A DNA stretch of 64,000 nucleotides from Galbula dea (Eukaryota; Chordata; Aves; Piciformes; Galbulidae), in the NCBI GenBank assembly GCA_013399015.1, contig VWZX01002368.1, positions 808,693 through 872,692 on the forward strand, given 5' to 3'. Each line of letters starts with the position of its first letter. Position 1 is the stretch's first letter. A model generated the notes under the pieces. The model ran no database searches, was not told where the DNA came from, and was given only the letters and a program-made list of their open reading frames with translations. The position numbers and the translations under genes were made by a program. Below, in pieces: positions 13,501 to 28,500 of this stretch.

Positions 13501-16500
13501 TCTAGGATGGGTAAGATCCAAAGAAAGATTTTAGCTGCAATCAAGTTTATATTTTGAGTAAGCCTTACAATATATCAACATAATGCTTTTGACACTTCAG
13601 ACCCTGTGTATCTCTAGGTGGGTTAATTTTTGCAAGTTAAATGAGAATGGCAACTCCTACCTGAATTATATCTCCAGTATTAAAGCTCATCTCATCGTGA
13701 TTCCTTGCTTCAAATGGATACAAAGCTCTGTAATTTACTAAGGCAACTGAATTCCTCGAGTCTGAGACATTAACTGCATTGCCTGAAAGGGTAAGAAAAC
13801 TAGTTACCATTTTGATGCAGCTGAAAGAGACACACTTAGCTGGAGCCCTACCATCCTAAGTGACAGGCATGAATAGAAGAACTGCTCTTGCCCCAAAGAC
13901 ACCAGGAAAGTATCAGAGGAGATGACTTAGCTACAACAGGCTGACAGGATGCACACAATGCAAGGGTTTAACATGCTAATCATAGTAAACATAACACGAG
14001 CAATGAAAAGCATTATCTTCTGAAGTGAAAAAAACCCTTGATCTCTTCTTTCCCTGTCAAACTGCCCTGGCTAAGGCAGTGCTTTAATATAGTCTCATTG
14101 AACACAATTACAACTTTCCAAGTTGAAAAGATACCACTGCTACAGCTGCAAGTGTTCAGCAGTAGTGGTGAAGTTTTTATTTTGCAACCTAAAATACCAC
14201 AAGTTCTAGTTTCTTTGCACCTATGTTCCCCAAGTCTGTGACTGGTGTTGCTAACAGTGAATGTTTTACAAGGTACAGCTGAGGCATGCAAATATCCTTC
14301 AGCACTGTTCTAATTTGGGTCTTGCTGAACTCAGTGATAGAAGTGGCTAATAAAAACTGACAAGCACTAATAAAGGATGGAGCTAATCAAAACTGCCATT
14401 GTCCCACCAGAGTTAGGTTAATTTAGGTTCTTTATTTTTTAATAAGGCACTGAATAATGCAGCAATAAACTAGATTTCAATGTTAATAAATCACTTTGCT
14501 GAGCATCACCTGCCCATCACTGAGCAAAATTCCTCCATATTAACATTCTGCTCTAATGACAGAAAGTGCAGGCCTTAGGAAAAAGAGAAAATATTACTGT
14601 TTCCAGTATCTGTGATTTGTTGGCCATGATCACTGGAAGAATTTTCATCAGTCAGAGGTGCTGAAAACTGACAGATGTAATCTAAGTTAATAGGATGACT
14701 TATAATTAACTAAAGACACGAAACATTACTGGGTTGTTTGGGGTTTTTTTGTAATAACATTTTAGACAATAACCCTGCCATACTGTCACATTAACAATAA
14801 TACCTTTAAAGAATGAAAGAACACCCAGGAAAGTAAGAATCATTAAAGCAAAAATCTAACAGACTAAGATTACCTTCATTTTTCCAGGGTGGCTTAAGAC
14901 TTTTACCCTCTGTTGGTTTCAACAGATCAGCAAACTTCTCATTTATGTTTAATTTAGAAGTGTGTTTCTCCAGTTCTTGAGAGTTGGTCACTTCTTTTAT
15001 CTTCTTCATTTCTTCATTTTGCTTACGCCTCTCCTCAGCTTCTTTTGCAATTTGTTCCTGCTTTCTTTTATCTTCTTCCAGTTGTCTTTGCCTTTGTTCT
15101 GTCTCCCTTAAGATTGTGGCTTGCCAATTCTTCTCCTCCTCTGCATGAAGCTGTTGTTTGTTTTCCCTTTCTCTCATCAAAGCAACTGCTTCTTCAGCTT
15201 TTAGCTTTTCTTGAACTTTTTCCTGCATCCGTTCTTCCTCCAGTCTCTTCTTTTTCTCTTCCTCCTCCCTTCGGATGCTTTCCTGCCATCGGTTCTCCTT
15301 CTCCTGTTTGGCTTTTCTGGTAGAAAAGAAAGAGAGGAGTGGGAGAACATTCAGACAGAAATGAATGAGATCATGTTCAGAGGAACTGACTGCACTTTTA
15401 ACTAAAATTGACTCTATGATATTGACTACTTTTCTCTCTGGACAGGAAGCTCTTCCACAGAAGACCATGCTTGGTCTTAACACGAGTGCCAGTTGACTAC
15501 ATCTATAAATAACAAATGGATTTAAATTCTTGGAATAGAAAGAGTGTGCAATGCCTCCACAAGCACTTCTGCTTACCCACATCCTGATGAGCAAGAAGGG
15601 ATCTGCTAAATGAATACAGGTGGTTTTAAGCTGTCCCAGAAGGAGCTATCCAAATCATGCAAACAGAAACTACGATTTCCAAACAGATCAATAACAAAAT
15701 TTTGCTCTGGTATACACACAAAAAGAGCCTTTGCATACTGATCTTTGCTGCTTTACACTTTTTGCCTTCACCTATTCTTCTCTGCTCATTATGCTTATTC
15801 TTGCCACTGACACACTTCAGCAGACAAAGTCTGAAAATTTGACTGTATTCTCTGAAATTACTCACATTTTATCCTGCACCTCATCTCTCCGAAGAGGTTA
15901 TTATTCAAATCCCTTAACATCATTTTATTTTACTGTTAAGCCCTTTCTTCTGAAAATAGCAGGCCAAACTCTTTGGGCCACCTTCTGAACAACCTGAGAA
16001 GGAACAATGCCTAGAGGAAACTGCTTCATCAAATCCCTGTGGGTGATCCCCTCATCTGATGGTCATTTCATTATGCTGTAAAGTACATGACAGGATCTAG
16101 TAGGAGCTGGGGAGTAATACTGTTACTCTTATCAGACAACTCTGAGGAACAGAAAAGTTAACAGGATGTCATTACATATTTGAAATATGTTTCTCTTAAA
16201 AAGGCTACCACAAACATTATGAAACTCCATCACACTATTGTAGAAAAACACTCTCTCTGAATCAGAAGTCAGAACTGCTACAGCAAAGCAAATCCAGAGA
16301 TAAGGACTGCCCACCAAGAGCACCTCTCTACCCTTGCACCATTTCAATACAGGGTTCTAAGCACAAAATAGGCATTTGGTAGCAGAAACTCTGGAGAGAA
16401 GAAAATCAGAGTGGAATCTTAAGACAGGAATCAAACCTTGCAAACTAGGGTTTCTTCATCAGTGAAACAAAAGAAAGCAAAACTAGTTGAGAACAAGACC

Positions 16501-19500
16501 ATGAGACATCAAGAGTTGAGAACACTAAAAGGCTGAGTGTGCTTTTACTGGTTAGACCTCCTGCTTAGAACAAACAGTGTCTTAAGGTCACCACAGCATC
16601 CTTTTGCTTTAAAAACTGCAATGCTGATACTTTCAGACATGGTACCTTGCAGCCTCATCTTCCAGTCTCTTTTTCTGGGCAAGTTCAGCTCTTCTTTTTT
16701 CTACTTCTCTTATTTTGTCATGTTTGATCCTGTGGAGCTGCTGCAAGGCTAATTGCTGTGTGCTGTAACTCTCTCTCAGGTCCTAAGGGGGAAACACAAT
16801 GGAGTACATTAAAGGGAGCAAAGTCAATCTTTTGAGAAAAGGGTCCAAGCATTTTAATGCTTTGTGAACCAAGTTTTATTACAAATAGACAAAGTACTAT
16901 TAAGTTATTAATAGTCCTTGGAGGTCACTGTAAAGAAAGCCAAATAAACAGAAGTATGAATGTAAACGTTAGGCTTGCAAAGCCTCTGATGTAACTTAGG
17001 CTTTCAAAGAGCCCTTCCAGTCATACACCTGCTGGAAGTGGCAAACAGGACAGAGGAGAAGGCTAGATACAAAACTAAGTGTTCAAACACAACATTATCT
17101 GAGGACACAGAAGGCAATTAAGCATATTTTAAATTACTATGAGGAGGCAAACTTCAACTGAAAGCCAAACCAATACCATAAAGCTGAGAACACATCCCTT
17201 CAGTAGGCTGCTTGCCTTTGTGGTGCTTTCTGATAGACCAGCCCCAGTTTTACATCAGAAAATCTTTATAAAACTATCCAGTAGGCTTACCACTTAGTCT
17301 GAAGACACTAACTCAGACTGGAATTATCCTACATTTGTGAGCTTCACAATTTGACTGTTTTCCAAACACATCCTTCAACTCCTATTCCATCTCCCTCTCA
17401 TAACAAACTTTTTCATAGCAGAAAAATCAGAGTCAATCTTTGGGATAATTACACTTATAAAAAAACCCCACAACAATAACAGAATTACTTTAGATTGTAC
17501 TTCACCACACTACTAAACATCTGTAAGATACTACATTGTTTTTCTTAGGAATCCTATTGACACACACTGAGCAATGCAACAGGAATAACCCTGACTTTTC
17601 ACATCTGATCTCATAAATGCAAATGAAGCAATCAAGAATCATCTATTCCCACTACAATATGCACCTCTATCAATATCATGTTGCCTAAGAGATACTGTGC
17701 AATTCACATGAAAAGGGCAAGATAACAAGATTTCTGACTCAGTGAAAGTCTCTGTAGCAACAAAGCAAATCAAGCAATTCACTACAATTTTCCCCCAAAC
17801 ATATTCAGCTGAGAATACTTTGTCTTCTCATTTTGCATAGAAATTGAAGAATAAACTTGTATTATAAAACCTCTCCTATCTTTGATTTAAGGGCAGAATA
17901 ACCTTGATGGAAAATGGAAAGGTCAGTTAAGTAATTATGATTTTTCTCCCCCTCATAAATGAAAGTCAGATTTTTGACCCTAGCAGACAAAAGCAACATT
18001 GAGGAAAAGAGCAAGTAGGTTTTAGTACTGGGTTAATCTGGAGGTTTAACAGCATTGAGTTTGCCATGTCATATTCTGGATGTTGATGTTATTTCTAGAC
18101 TTTTAAATTTGGAGGAGAATTCATGTACCAACTCACAGCTTAAAATGTATGGATACAGGTAGAGACAACATATGGGAAACTGGGAGGAGACACTGTTTCC
18201 ACCTGAGTGGTATTTTGGTAGACATTACCTTAACTAAAAAGGGAAATATCTGGCTAAAACAACTTAGTGAACAGAGTCTACTAAGAAATAAAATGGCTAT
18301 CAGTATTTTGCAGTTTGGATTTCTAAGGAGGCAAGAAAATGTTGTCTAAATTTTAAGAGGATGTAGAAGCTAGCAGGGAGGAGAGGAGCCTATCAATTTG
18401 CTTTCAGGAAAATTTGCTTGACAGAAGTTGTACAACCAAAGAGAAAGGGTAAGCAGAGGAAAATTGCGAAATAATTAAAAACCAAAAGAGCCAAAGATTA
18501 GAAAATAACCTTAAGTAAGAGGAAGAGGTTGTTGAGACAGCTTAGCAGAGACAAAAGGCACTGAAGAACAGAATCATCCATATTCTCACACTGTAAGATA
18601 AGGTAGATAAAAAGCCAATTAATCTTTGCACTGTATTTTGAAAAACATTTGAGGGAGGACTGAAATGTGGATGCAGCCACTGAACACAGCAAGCCATGCA
18701 AGAAACAAGTAACTCAATATGCATTTTACATATAGCCATTTTTTAAAGAAAGAAGAGAAACTCAACAAATGCTTCCAAAATTTCCTTTGTGTTCTTTTTA
18801 TTGGTGAGTGCAGAGCCCTCACCCTGACCCAGCATAAATCCATTACTTCAGAATGAAATTCACTTCAGTGCCAATAGGAGTGAGCTGGTAAATAAGGTTA
18901 AGTGGATACATGCTGTCCTGCCTGAGGGTTGTGTGTGCTTTTAGGCTAGTCAAGAGTTGCCTTTGATTCAAAAAACACCTTCAGGGCCAATATTGCTTAA
19001 CTTCTACATAAGTAAGTGGCCTATGCTTACTTTCAAGTCAATACCCAATGCTGCTACCAAATCTTGTACTAAGTGCTACAAAACCACGTCTTTCTTTCAA
19101 GAAAAGTTCAACATTCAGTCCACAATTCAAGAACAGTAGCCAATATAACATCAGTAGTCAAAGAACAGAATGTGCAAGGGTCTGAAAAACTTCAATTCTA
19201 ATGAATTCTAGAAGACAAAAGTTGAGATTAAGCAACAGCTGAATCATGCAAAGCAATGATTAGCAAGAGTTTCATACTTTAGTACATTAGCAGGTGGGTT
19301 TAAGTATGTTTTTATTGTGTAATTTACTCCAAGAGTAAATTTACTCCAAGGTAATTCCTATCTGACACTGGAGGTTGGGTAAAACTTTGTGGAAGCCTGG
19401 CAGAAGTGCCACCAATCTTTCTGACTGGATGGAGAAATGAAGATACTGCTTACTGGTGTAAGACTAAGTTCTTAGACAATACACCTACCTTAAGCTGACT

Positions 19501-22500
19501 GTTAAATGCATCCATTTCAGCAAGTTTAGAAGCAGTCTCTTTCTCAAGGGCATCTAGTTGTTCCTTAAGTCTTTGGCATAATTCTTCCTTTTCCAGGGAC
19601 TGCTTGTGCACTGAACCAATTCCTGTACCTGCATAAGGAAAGACAAGCAATTTTACAAGGACTTCTGTTTTATCCCAAATTGTTTTATTATTTTCCTCAT
19701 ATACACACATTCTAAAACTCTTTCCTCACAAAAATTCCTTGATTTAACTGTCTATTGATATTCTGCACAAAGAAGAAATGGCCCCAACACCCAACTGAGA
19801 CATACAAGCATTACACATAATGTATACAGAATGATTTGTAAGTTGTGTTTTGTTTGGTTTTAATGTCAGACCAATCCTTAGCAAGCTTCTCTAGACAGGG
19901 ACTTTTAGTGTAATTTGATGTAAAGAACAGTGTAAATTTTACATATATGAACACCCATGAGCTAACACTACCAAAAAAAGACAAGGTGTAATGCTATCTG
20001 TGGGCTACAGAGTCTGTCCAGTCTACATAAAGTTTCAAACAATATCTTTGCTTTTGCCCCTTGTTTAGGACATGAAGAAAATAATGAAATGCAGGTGAAA
20101 CAATGCTAAGATGGCACCAACTGAAAAGATATAAAAGTCTGATTAACACCTCTGCATCCTTCAACCTTTTTTACACATGATGAAAAGCCAGCAAAGCAAA
20201 CACAAGAGAATTTATAAACAGGCACTTACTCTGAGTGTTTTGAAGTTCAGCATTTTTAATTCTTTCACTTAGCAACTGCTTTTCAGGAACTAAATAGATC
20301 AGTTTATTCTGATACTCCTGTAGATATTGAAGAGAACATTAAAAATAATAATGTTTATAAATCACTAAGTAAAAATGGGTGAATTTTCAAACATAATTTC
20401 AAACTCATGCTAGTGAAACATGGATGTAAGGTACTGTTATGGGGTAGAGAAAAAAATAATTTCTATACTCTCAATATAAATGCTATTAAAACTTAAAAGC
20501 TTTTTAACCCCAAAACACTAACACAGATGGAAGAAAAAATAACAAATATGCTAAAAATTTAAGTATTACCATAAGAACATCTATGTTTACTGCCCCAAGT
20601 CTAACATAAAACAGTAACTTTCCATGACAGGAACATGAAAATAAGTTTTCTTGATATGCAGTAGTGTTACATAAAAATACAGTAGAGAATGACTTACTGT
20701 ACTCAACTGATTTGAAACAATTCATGTCTAGCTGTTCAAAGAAGAAAAATAAAAGGAAAATAAAGATAATTCAAAGACCCACTTTATCTGCATATCAGAA
20801 AACATTCCTCATGAAACTCTCGAGTCTGGAGCAATAAAAGAATTCATCATTAAAGAGAAGTCACTATTGTTGGCTCACAAAACAGCTAAGGTTTTGACAA
20901 CCGTCCTCCTTCAGCTATCTGATTCTCTGTTCCTCCCTATGGGGATGCATTATCAACAGCATTAAGTAAACACAGAACAGGAAGGAAAGGAAAACTACAA
21001 GCTTAGCAGAAAGCTACATACCTGAAGTTGTTGTTGTAGCTGGTTGACTTCCATGATTCCTTGGTCATATTTTTTATCCAAAGCCTCCAGTTCAGTTTTT
21101 CGAATTTGCTTTTTGCTTCGAACACCTTGCAACCTGCCTGAGATTTGCTGATGTTTGTCAGTCTAGAAAGAAACAAAAGAGAAATTATATCACCTTATAG
21201 CATGGCAAAAATCACTTCTCCACTAGATCTCTTGGCAGATTAGTACATGATCAATTCTCTAAAATAACCCCAAATGCCTGCTCTATATTCCTCATTTAAG
21301 CCAGAGTGAATCCCCTAGTGAGCCATTCATGTAGATTCTAAGACTTGCATACTTTAAGATACTGCATTTCGAGATGTGTAGTGACATTTCTGTCTTACCA
21401 GGGCTTCTAATTCAAGACTAAGGCTCTTCTTTTTAGAGGTCAACTTGACAATTTCTTCTTGTTCTCTGTTCCGTTGATTAAGGAGTTCTTGGCGACGAAT
21501 TCTCTCCCATTCCAATCGTCGCTGGCGCTCAAGTTCTTGCTTTGCTGCCTGCAGAAAAATTACAATACCTTAAATTACAGTGGAGATGCAGAACTCTGAG
21601 ACCAGGATTTAATATAATGTGCTCTATTTCTAAGTAGCATAACAGCAACGCAACATTGTCTTTTGTAAGGTGCTCTTGTACACTTCAGCATCAAAGAATG
21701 GAGGAAGCCATCCTATTAGATTCTTCATGCCATGCTGCTAACTCTAGATGAAGAAAAGCTACATCATTTGTTTAGCTTAGAAAACTGTCCATAAAGACTC
21801 ACACTGACAGATATTGCACACAAACTCCTCTGAGTATTTCACAGAACGACATAAAATATGCAACTCTTACACATGTGCTGACACAACAAGTAGAAGCAAA
21901 TTTGTCTCAATTTCAATCATCAAAGTATTCTCAATTATGAGCCCAGTACAATATTATTTGTTATCAAGAGTTTCAAAGCATTCTGTCTCAGAAAATCTCA
22001 TCTGTCCTGTGAAGTATGGGAAAGTTTTCAGCCTATACAAACACTTCACAGAATCACAGAATATTAGGAGTTGGAAGGGACCTCGAAAGATCATCTAGTC
22101 CAACCCCTCTGCTGCAGCAGGATTCCCTAGACCAGGTCACACAGAAGCACGTCCAGACGGGTTTTGAATACCTCCATAGAAGGAGACTCCAGAGCCTCTC
22201 TGGGCAGTCTGTTCCAGTGCTCTGGCACCCTCACTGTGAAAAAATTTCTACGTGTATTCACACGGCATCTCCTATGCTTCAGCTTACAGCCATTGCCCCT
22301 TGTCCTGTCACTGGTCTTCACTGAGACGAGCCTGACCCCATCCTCCCGACACACACCCTTCACACATTTAAAAGCATAGATTTATAACAGACGCAATGTC
22401 TTCTCTCTCCAAGACAACCTGGGAATGGCTATGTGAGGAGACAGACCCAAAGCCAGCATTCAAATCCTGGATGCTCTGTCAGGTGATACTGTATGCACAT

Positions 22501-25500
22501 ACATATTCCATAAAGCATTAAAAAATAATATCAAGAAAACAACCTCCCGTCGTTCGATTTCCTTCCTCCTTTCTTCTTCCCTTTGTCTTTCCAGCTCTCG
22601 CTGCCTCTCCAGCTGCCTTTCCATTTCCAGTTGTTTCTTCCGCTCCTGCTCCTGCCGTTCTCTCTCTCTCCGCTCTTGTTCTTCCCTTTCTTTCTGAGCC
22701 TTCCGTTCAGCCTCTCTCTGCTGCTGCTCCAGCAGGACCTGACGGCGTTTTTCCAGCTCCATGTTTCCCCTCTCATAGTTGGCTTTCCTTTTGTCCTCAA
22801 ATGTCACTAAAATAAGGAAGGGTAGTTATTTCTGTCCTGTGCAAAACACTGTTCTCAAACAAATACCTTGGTTATGCCACTAAAGATAGATTCCTTTTGG
22901 CAAGCTCAGGTTGTTGGGTCATGGATGATAAAGGACTATTTTTCTGTTCAAAAATACCTTTAAAATTTCCTAAGTCAATTCCAGCTGTAAAAAAAAATTG
23001 TAGCTTAAAACTGACCAATCAAATGGCTTCCATTTTAGAAGAAACATAACAGCTTTTATAAGTTAGGAGATTATCTTCTGTTAAAGAAGTTTTTCACTCT
23101 GCAAAAAACATTAACACACAGAGAAAGAGCTTAGTTTTTAAGGGTGTTCCCTGTAAGAGCTCTTGAAGTTGAAACCAGCAGAAAACAGACAAGGATCAAG
23201 CTCAGTTGCTGCAGTATAGGATAAAAAGAGATACAGAAGAATTGTTTAAGGTCCCAGAAACCACCCTTACAAAAAGAGAGGCAAGTCATGTTTTGCCACG
23301 TGCACGTAAGAGACCTTTGCTGGTAGCATCAGGGAGTCAGTAGAGGAAGCTATGTTATATGCAAACTGGATCTAGTTTTCAGAGAATTAAACTATATTGG
23401 AATCCTTTCCTTTCAAAATGTCCAGAACTAAGTAACACCAAGAACTTTCAACTGAAAAAAAATTTTCAGTGGCATAGCAGGATTTCTTTTCCAAAATACA
23501 TTATTAACCAGCAGACTTTTCCTTTCTTACATCTAAAAATAGCCTCTGTCTCTGCCTTCTCAATTCTGTCAGATGTAATAGGCTGACTATATCCACTTAA
23601 CCTTCCTGCCATCCAAGTTAGAAAGGATCCAGCTCCTGAAACAAAGCTCCCTAGCGATTTGATTATGTCTTCCACTTTCTAAAGCTTTCAGTGCCCTTCA
23701 AAGAGCCATATACATTAAGAATGAAACCCCTATTTTACCTGGTTGTTTTTTCTGTGGCTCCTCCTCTTGCACAGGCTGGTAAGATGGCAGAGTTCCATTT
23801 ATATTTTCAGTGTATTTTCCACTCCTGTAGGAAAAAAAACCCCAAAACCACTGTCAGAGAAACAGCAGTTATTTTCTTTGTATAAAACACTTAAACTAAA
23901 AAAATATATTTTGCTTTACTGCCCTCAGTCATATACCTGAAAGAAGGTGGTACCAGTTCAAGAGGCAGAGTTAATGGCAGAGGTTGTCCAGCTTTGGCCA
24001 TATCAGTTAGGTGCATGGCTAACACAAACTCATCAGCTTTCAGCTGTCCATCTCCATCAATATCAGCTAGTGACCTGCACAGTTTTAACAGCAAACATCA
24101 CAATCACTCACAAATGAGAGCTGAAACAGTTAACTGCAAGAACAATTTTTAAAATGGAGAATTCCTGTGAAATGTTCTGGTAAAATTAATTATAATTAAT
24201 AATATGAATAGTTGATGAAGGAAGGTATTATTTTGTTTAATAATGTACTTCTGTTCAGATGTTTTTGTAAAATACAGTAAAAAGGATAGGAAAGCTTAAG
24301 AGATCTCTCTTCATTTGTTGTATCACCAAAAGAGCAGGGAAGAGAATCCAGGACTGTTCTTAACCAACTCAAAATGCTAGAAACCACTTTTTCCTCTCTC
24401 TTTTTTTTTTTCTCCTTAAAGTATTAAGAAAACATTTATAAAAACTACACCAAATTCTACAACAGGAACATTTGCACAGGATTCTTTTGTCCCTTTGTGT
24501 CTCCTTGACAGCACAGGGAAGATGTCAGCTGTCCCAGAGGCTTTGCAATGGGTAGGAAAAAGACCACTGAACATATATCTTAGACCATATGAACATATAC
24601 CTTAGGAGCAGGCAAACCAATTGTATCATTAGCCTACAAAAGGCTTCCCACACAGTGGGCTCTAGGGAGGGGTGGGGGTGGAGGTGTGAAATCAGTGAAA
24701 TGCTTACAGAAACCCAGGCAAGAAAGCAGGAACCCTTCCTGAAGAATTACCCATGTAGATACAACTGCAAGAATGTGGCCTTAAACTGCACTCAAGTGAA
24801 ATCCTTAATAAAATAACTGCTTGTTTAAAAAAAAAAAAAGGCAGCTAAATAGGCCTACTAAAACAAAAAGGAAACAAGAAACCAAACAAAAAGCCTCACC
24901 ATACACACCCCACCATGAAAAACAAAAGCAGGAGATGATGCCATGAGATTTTTATTATGTTCATAGAGCAGCACTATTCACACATACCAGCCCCACTATT
25001 ATATCATCTATTGTGCTGAATACAGCACCCAGTAAGAATCCTGGTAATTCCTTACTTAGGGCAAAACTGCAAATCTCAAAACCTGGGGCTGCTAATCCTC
25101 TTTAGGTGAGTACACAGACCTCCTCACACTGGCTACAGAGATCTTGAGGCTAGGCACCCAGGAGGAACACACTCACTATGTACCTGCTTTATTTCCCCAT
25201 ACTCCAGAATGGAGGAATACAAACCAAGACTACTTTTACCTCCATAGCATGCAACCAAATAAGCTGAATGAACATAAGGAATATTTTAGCTTGCTGCTGC
25301 TAGAGACAAACAAATGACTGCCCTGGGATAAAGAGGAAGAAGAAAGGGAACTCAGAAAGAGAGGTAAAGCACGAAGCTATTACCAATTCTGCTGGGCCAG
25401 TAAATTTTACTTAAAACATCTGAGTTATGTCTGAAGGCATACTCCAAACTACTGTGTCTAGCAGGGCAGAATATTCAAGTCTTCAGACAACTATAACCAT

Positions 25501-28500
25501 TTCCATCATCACAGTAAAGGTAAGTCTTAGCTAATGAATATTCAGGTATGATTATGGAGACTTCAGTAAAACTCTAAAAAGCTGAAGAGTTACTTCAGTT
25601 TTAATCTTTCTCCAGGTTTTAAAACTAACTGTCTTCATTTCAGAACTCACCTTTTAAAATGAACAAACCTTCATCTCTGCTTAACTAGCACATCACTGAA
25701 TCAAACTGAAATTAGTGTCTGTACCATTACATGGAGTTCAACAAACACAAAAAGTGAAAAAAATCTGTTGTGTCAGGATGTCTTGACATCATAACTAATA
25801 AACAAACTAGTTTAAGAAGTAGCTTAGTTTCAGTTCACAATTTTAGATATATGGTGTTCCTTTATCATTGAAGTACATTTCCTCTCTTAACACCACAAAC
25901 ACAGTGAATTCATAATCAGTAACTAAACTTACCAAATAGTAGCCAGCTGAGTCTGTGAAAGGTTTGATTGCAGAAGGGCATTCCTTGCTTGAAATCCTTA
26001 GGGAGAGTGTAAAAGATTTTAATAAACACTTTGAACAAAGATTCACACATAGCAAAAAATAGGTCATGAACTGGGGCATGTTTATTTTTAATATTAATCT
26101 AATCTATTTTCATCAGAGGCTGACAGTTGGCTTTACTTCCAGGCTTAACAACAGGCATTACAATCTGAACACAATAAAGATGTAAGTATTATTGTGTAGG
26201 TTCATGTCAGAAAAGCTGACATGAAAAAAGTGTATTTATGGTAATCCTCACAGCTGTTACAAAAGCACAGCTGACTGTCTACCCAAAGCTTGAGCTAGTA
26301 CACTGGAAAGCTGTCAGCTTTGCTTTGATAGCAAAGAACCATACATCCTTCTAGACAGGCTGATGAAACTGTCAGTCCAAAATCAACTGAACAAGATAAA
26401 ATATGCACCAAGTGCCTTTCTTGGAAGAGAGAACTGTCCTTTTTTGTAGGCTAGGAAACTGAGGCAGAGGCTAGGTAAGTGCTTATTCAAAAGGGAAACC
26501 TAGTCAGCTACAGACATACATACTGACTTTACAGCTACTAATTGCTTGGCCAAAGCTCTACTTGCTGCATTATAGTAAGCAATCCAGTTTTAGAAGAACT
26601 TGCATAAAACTCTACTCTTGTATTAACTTTGTGTGAAGTCTTTTGAAACCATCATAGTGCTGTGCACAGCACAAATGTTACTGAAAAGTCAACAAGGAAT
26701 GATTCCCTTAAATTGCTTTTGAAAAAATCCAATCAATGGCTGCAGTACTGCAGTGTCTCCCAAACTCCTTCCTTTGAACAGATAAAGCCCAAATGTCTAA
26801 GCAATTACTAATACATACACATAGGAGCACATGGCACACAAACAATCATGAGATGTCCCCCATTTTACAAAGTTGTAAGTTCAAAGACTGACACTTAAAA
26901 AATAACTGCTGACTTTATGGAGCTAACTTCCCCAGCATTATGGTCCTCAAGCACTTCTTGTTAGATCCCACCACTGCCACTCTTCTTCCCCTTGACTGCT
27001 CTACCTGGGGAGACTTCTGCCTCCTCAGGCCCTTCCAGGTCTAAAACACAGCCCAAGCTAATAAACTGATGGCTATCTGCATTTCTTGGCTGACTGGAAC
27101 TAGTAGCTGAAACCCACTCTCTCTTGCATAGGTCTGAAATGTCAGCTATTTCAGTTTTTATTTCATACAGAAGTCAAATCCCACACCAGGATTCCATCCC
27201 CCAGCCTGCAACCTTCCAGAGGCAAACACTGCTGGTTTTCCCTCTCCACATCAAAAGCCATACTCACCTGATAAATATCCACTCATACTTTTATCCAGAC
27301 TGTTAAATTTCTGTCTGTATTTTAATCTGGAGGCCTGAGGAACTGCCCAGTCTGAGGATGTAATCTTTGGTGAATTCCCAGCTAGTGAAGCACTAGAGGA
27401 AGAATTTGAACTGCAACACAATTGAAAAAAAGAAAACAAACCACCAACAACAATTTAAAACAAACCAACCAACCAAAAACAAACCAGAAAGAGAGAAAGA
27501 ACTCTAAGTTACTTGGCTTAATAAACAGGCATTGGAACAGAAGATACATAGTATCTTCTGATACCATGAAACAACCTGCAGAAAGCTGCACCTCTGCTAA
27601 CTTGCTATAAATATTTTCAACACTACTATGGAACTTTACTGTGAAAACAGGGACACATTTAAAAGGAAACTTTTGAATTCAAGATCCTGTTCCTTTGCTA
27701 TCCCAAGCACTTATGCCACATAATTCATGTGGCTTACATGTCCACCACTGCAAACTAATAATACAGGAAAACAACTAACTTTCACAAGAATCTTTACACA
27801 AGGGCTGTGAAGCACTGGGCAGATGTCTAAGGAACTGTAAGAGGTATGCAAATGAGGAACCATCAGCATAAAAATTTAACTGATAAACTCACAATCAAAA
27901 GCAGCTTCTGAAGCTGCTAAAGCCATTATATTGCACTTCTATCTAAACTTTTTATTAGTGACAATGAAAGGCTGAATGAAGTTTTCCCAACTCATTCTGT
28001 TTCTGCAGAATAGCACTTGATGGACTGTTTAGTTGTGACTATAAAACTTCTACCTGCAACTCCCAGCATTTTCACAGTGTCCTACCTTTGAAGATCAGAA
28101 AAACACAGGTGCATCCAGCCTGCCTTGTTTAAGGTAATCCCCTACTCTGTCAAGTAAAACTATTTACAGTGTTATCCAAGGCAACAAGGTGAAGATTGCT
28201 GATATAAACAAAGCCTTTTGGGCATGATGCTGGATAGACATCCTATGAACGGCATTAAGATAACAAGATGGTGAAAATGCTGTCAGCAGTAACACTGAAG
28301 AAGAGTGACTTAGCAACACTACAGCACCAGCAAAAGAAAGCTTTCCAATTAATAAACAAAGATGATTACAGGCACACACCATGTCTACAATCATGTTATT
28401 CAATATCTGCTAGCATCAGATGTCTGCCTGTGTGAGGAGCCCACAGTTAGACATGTGTTCATCCTAGATGCTTTGTATCAGCAGCAAAGAGGTGCAAGGG

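Noticed and set aside
15045..15405. Plus-strand Leu/Phe/Ser-rich frames opposite exon 18
   Set aside because: Complementary-strand shadows of Lys/Glu-rich coding sequence; the same holds for 22583-22810 opposite exon 12 and 22531-22800 in another frame.
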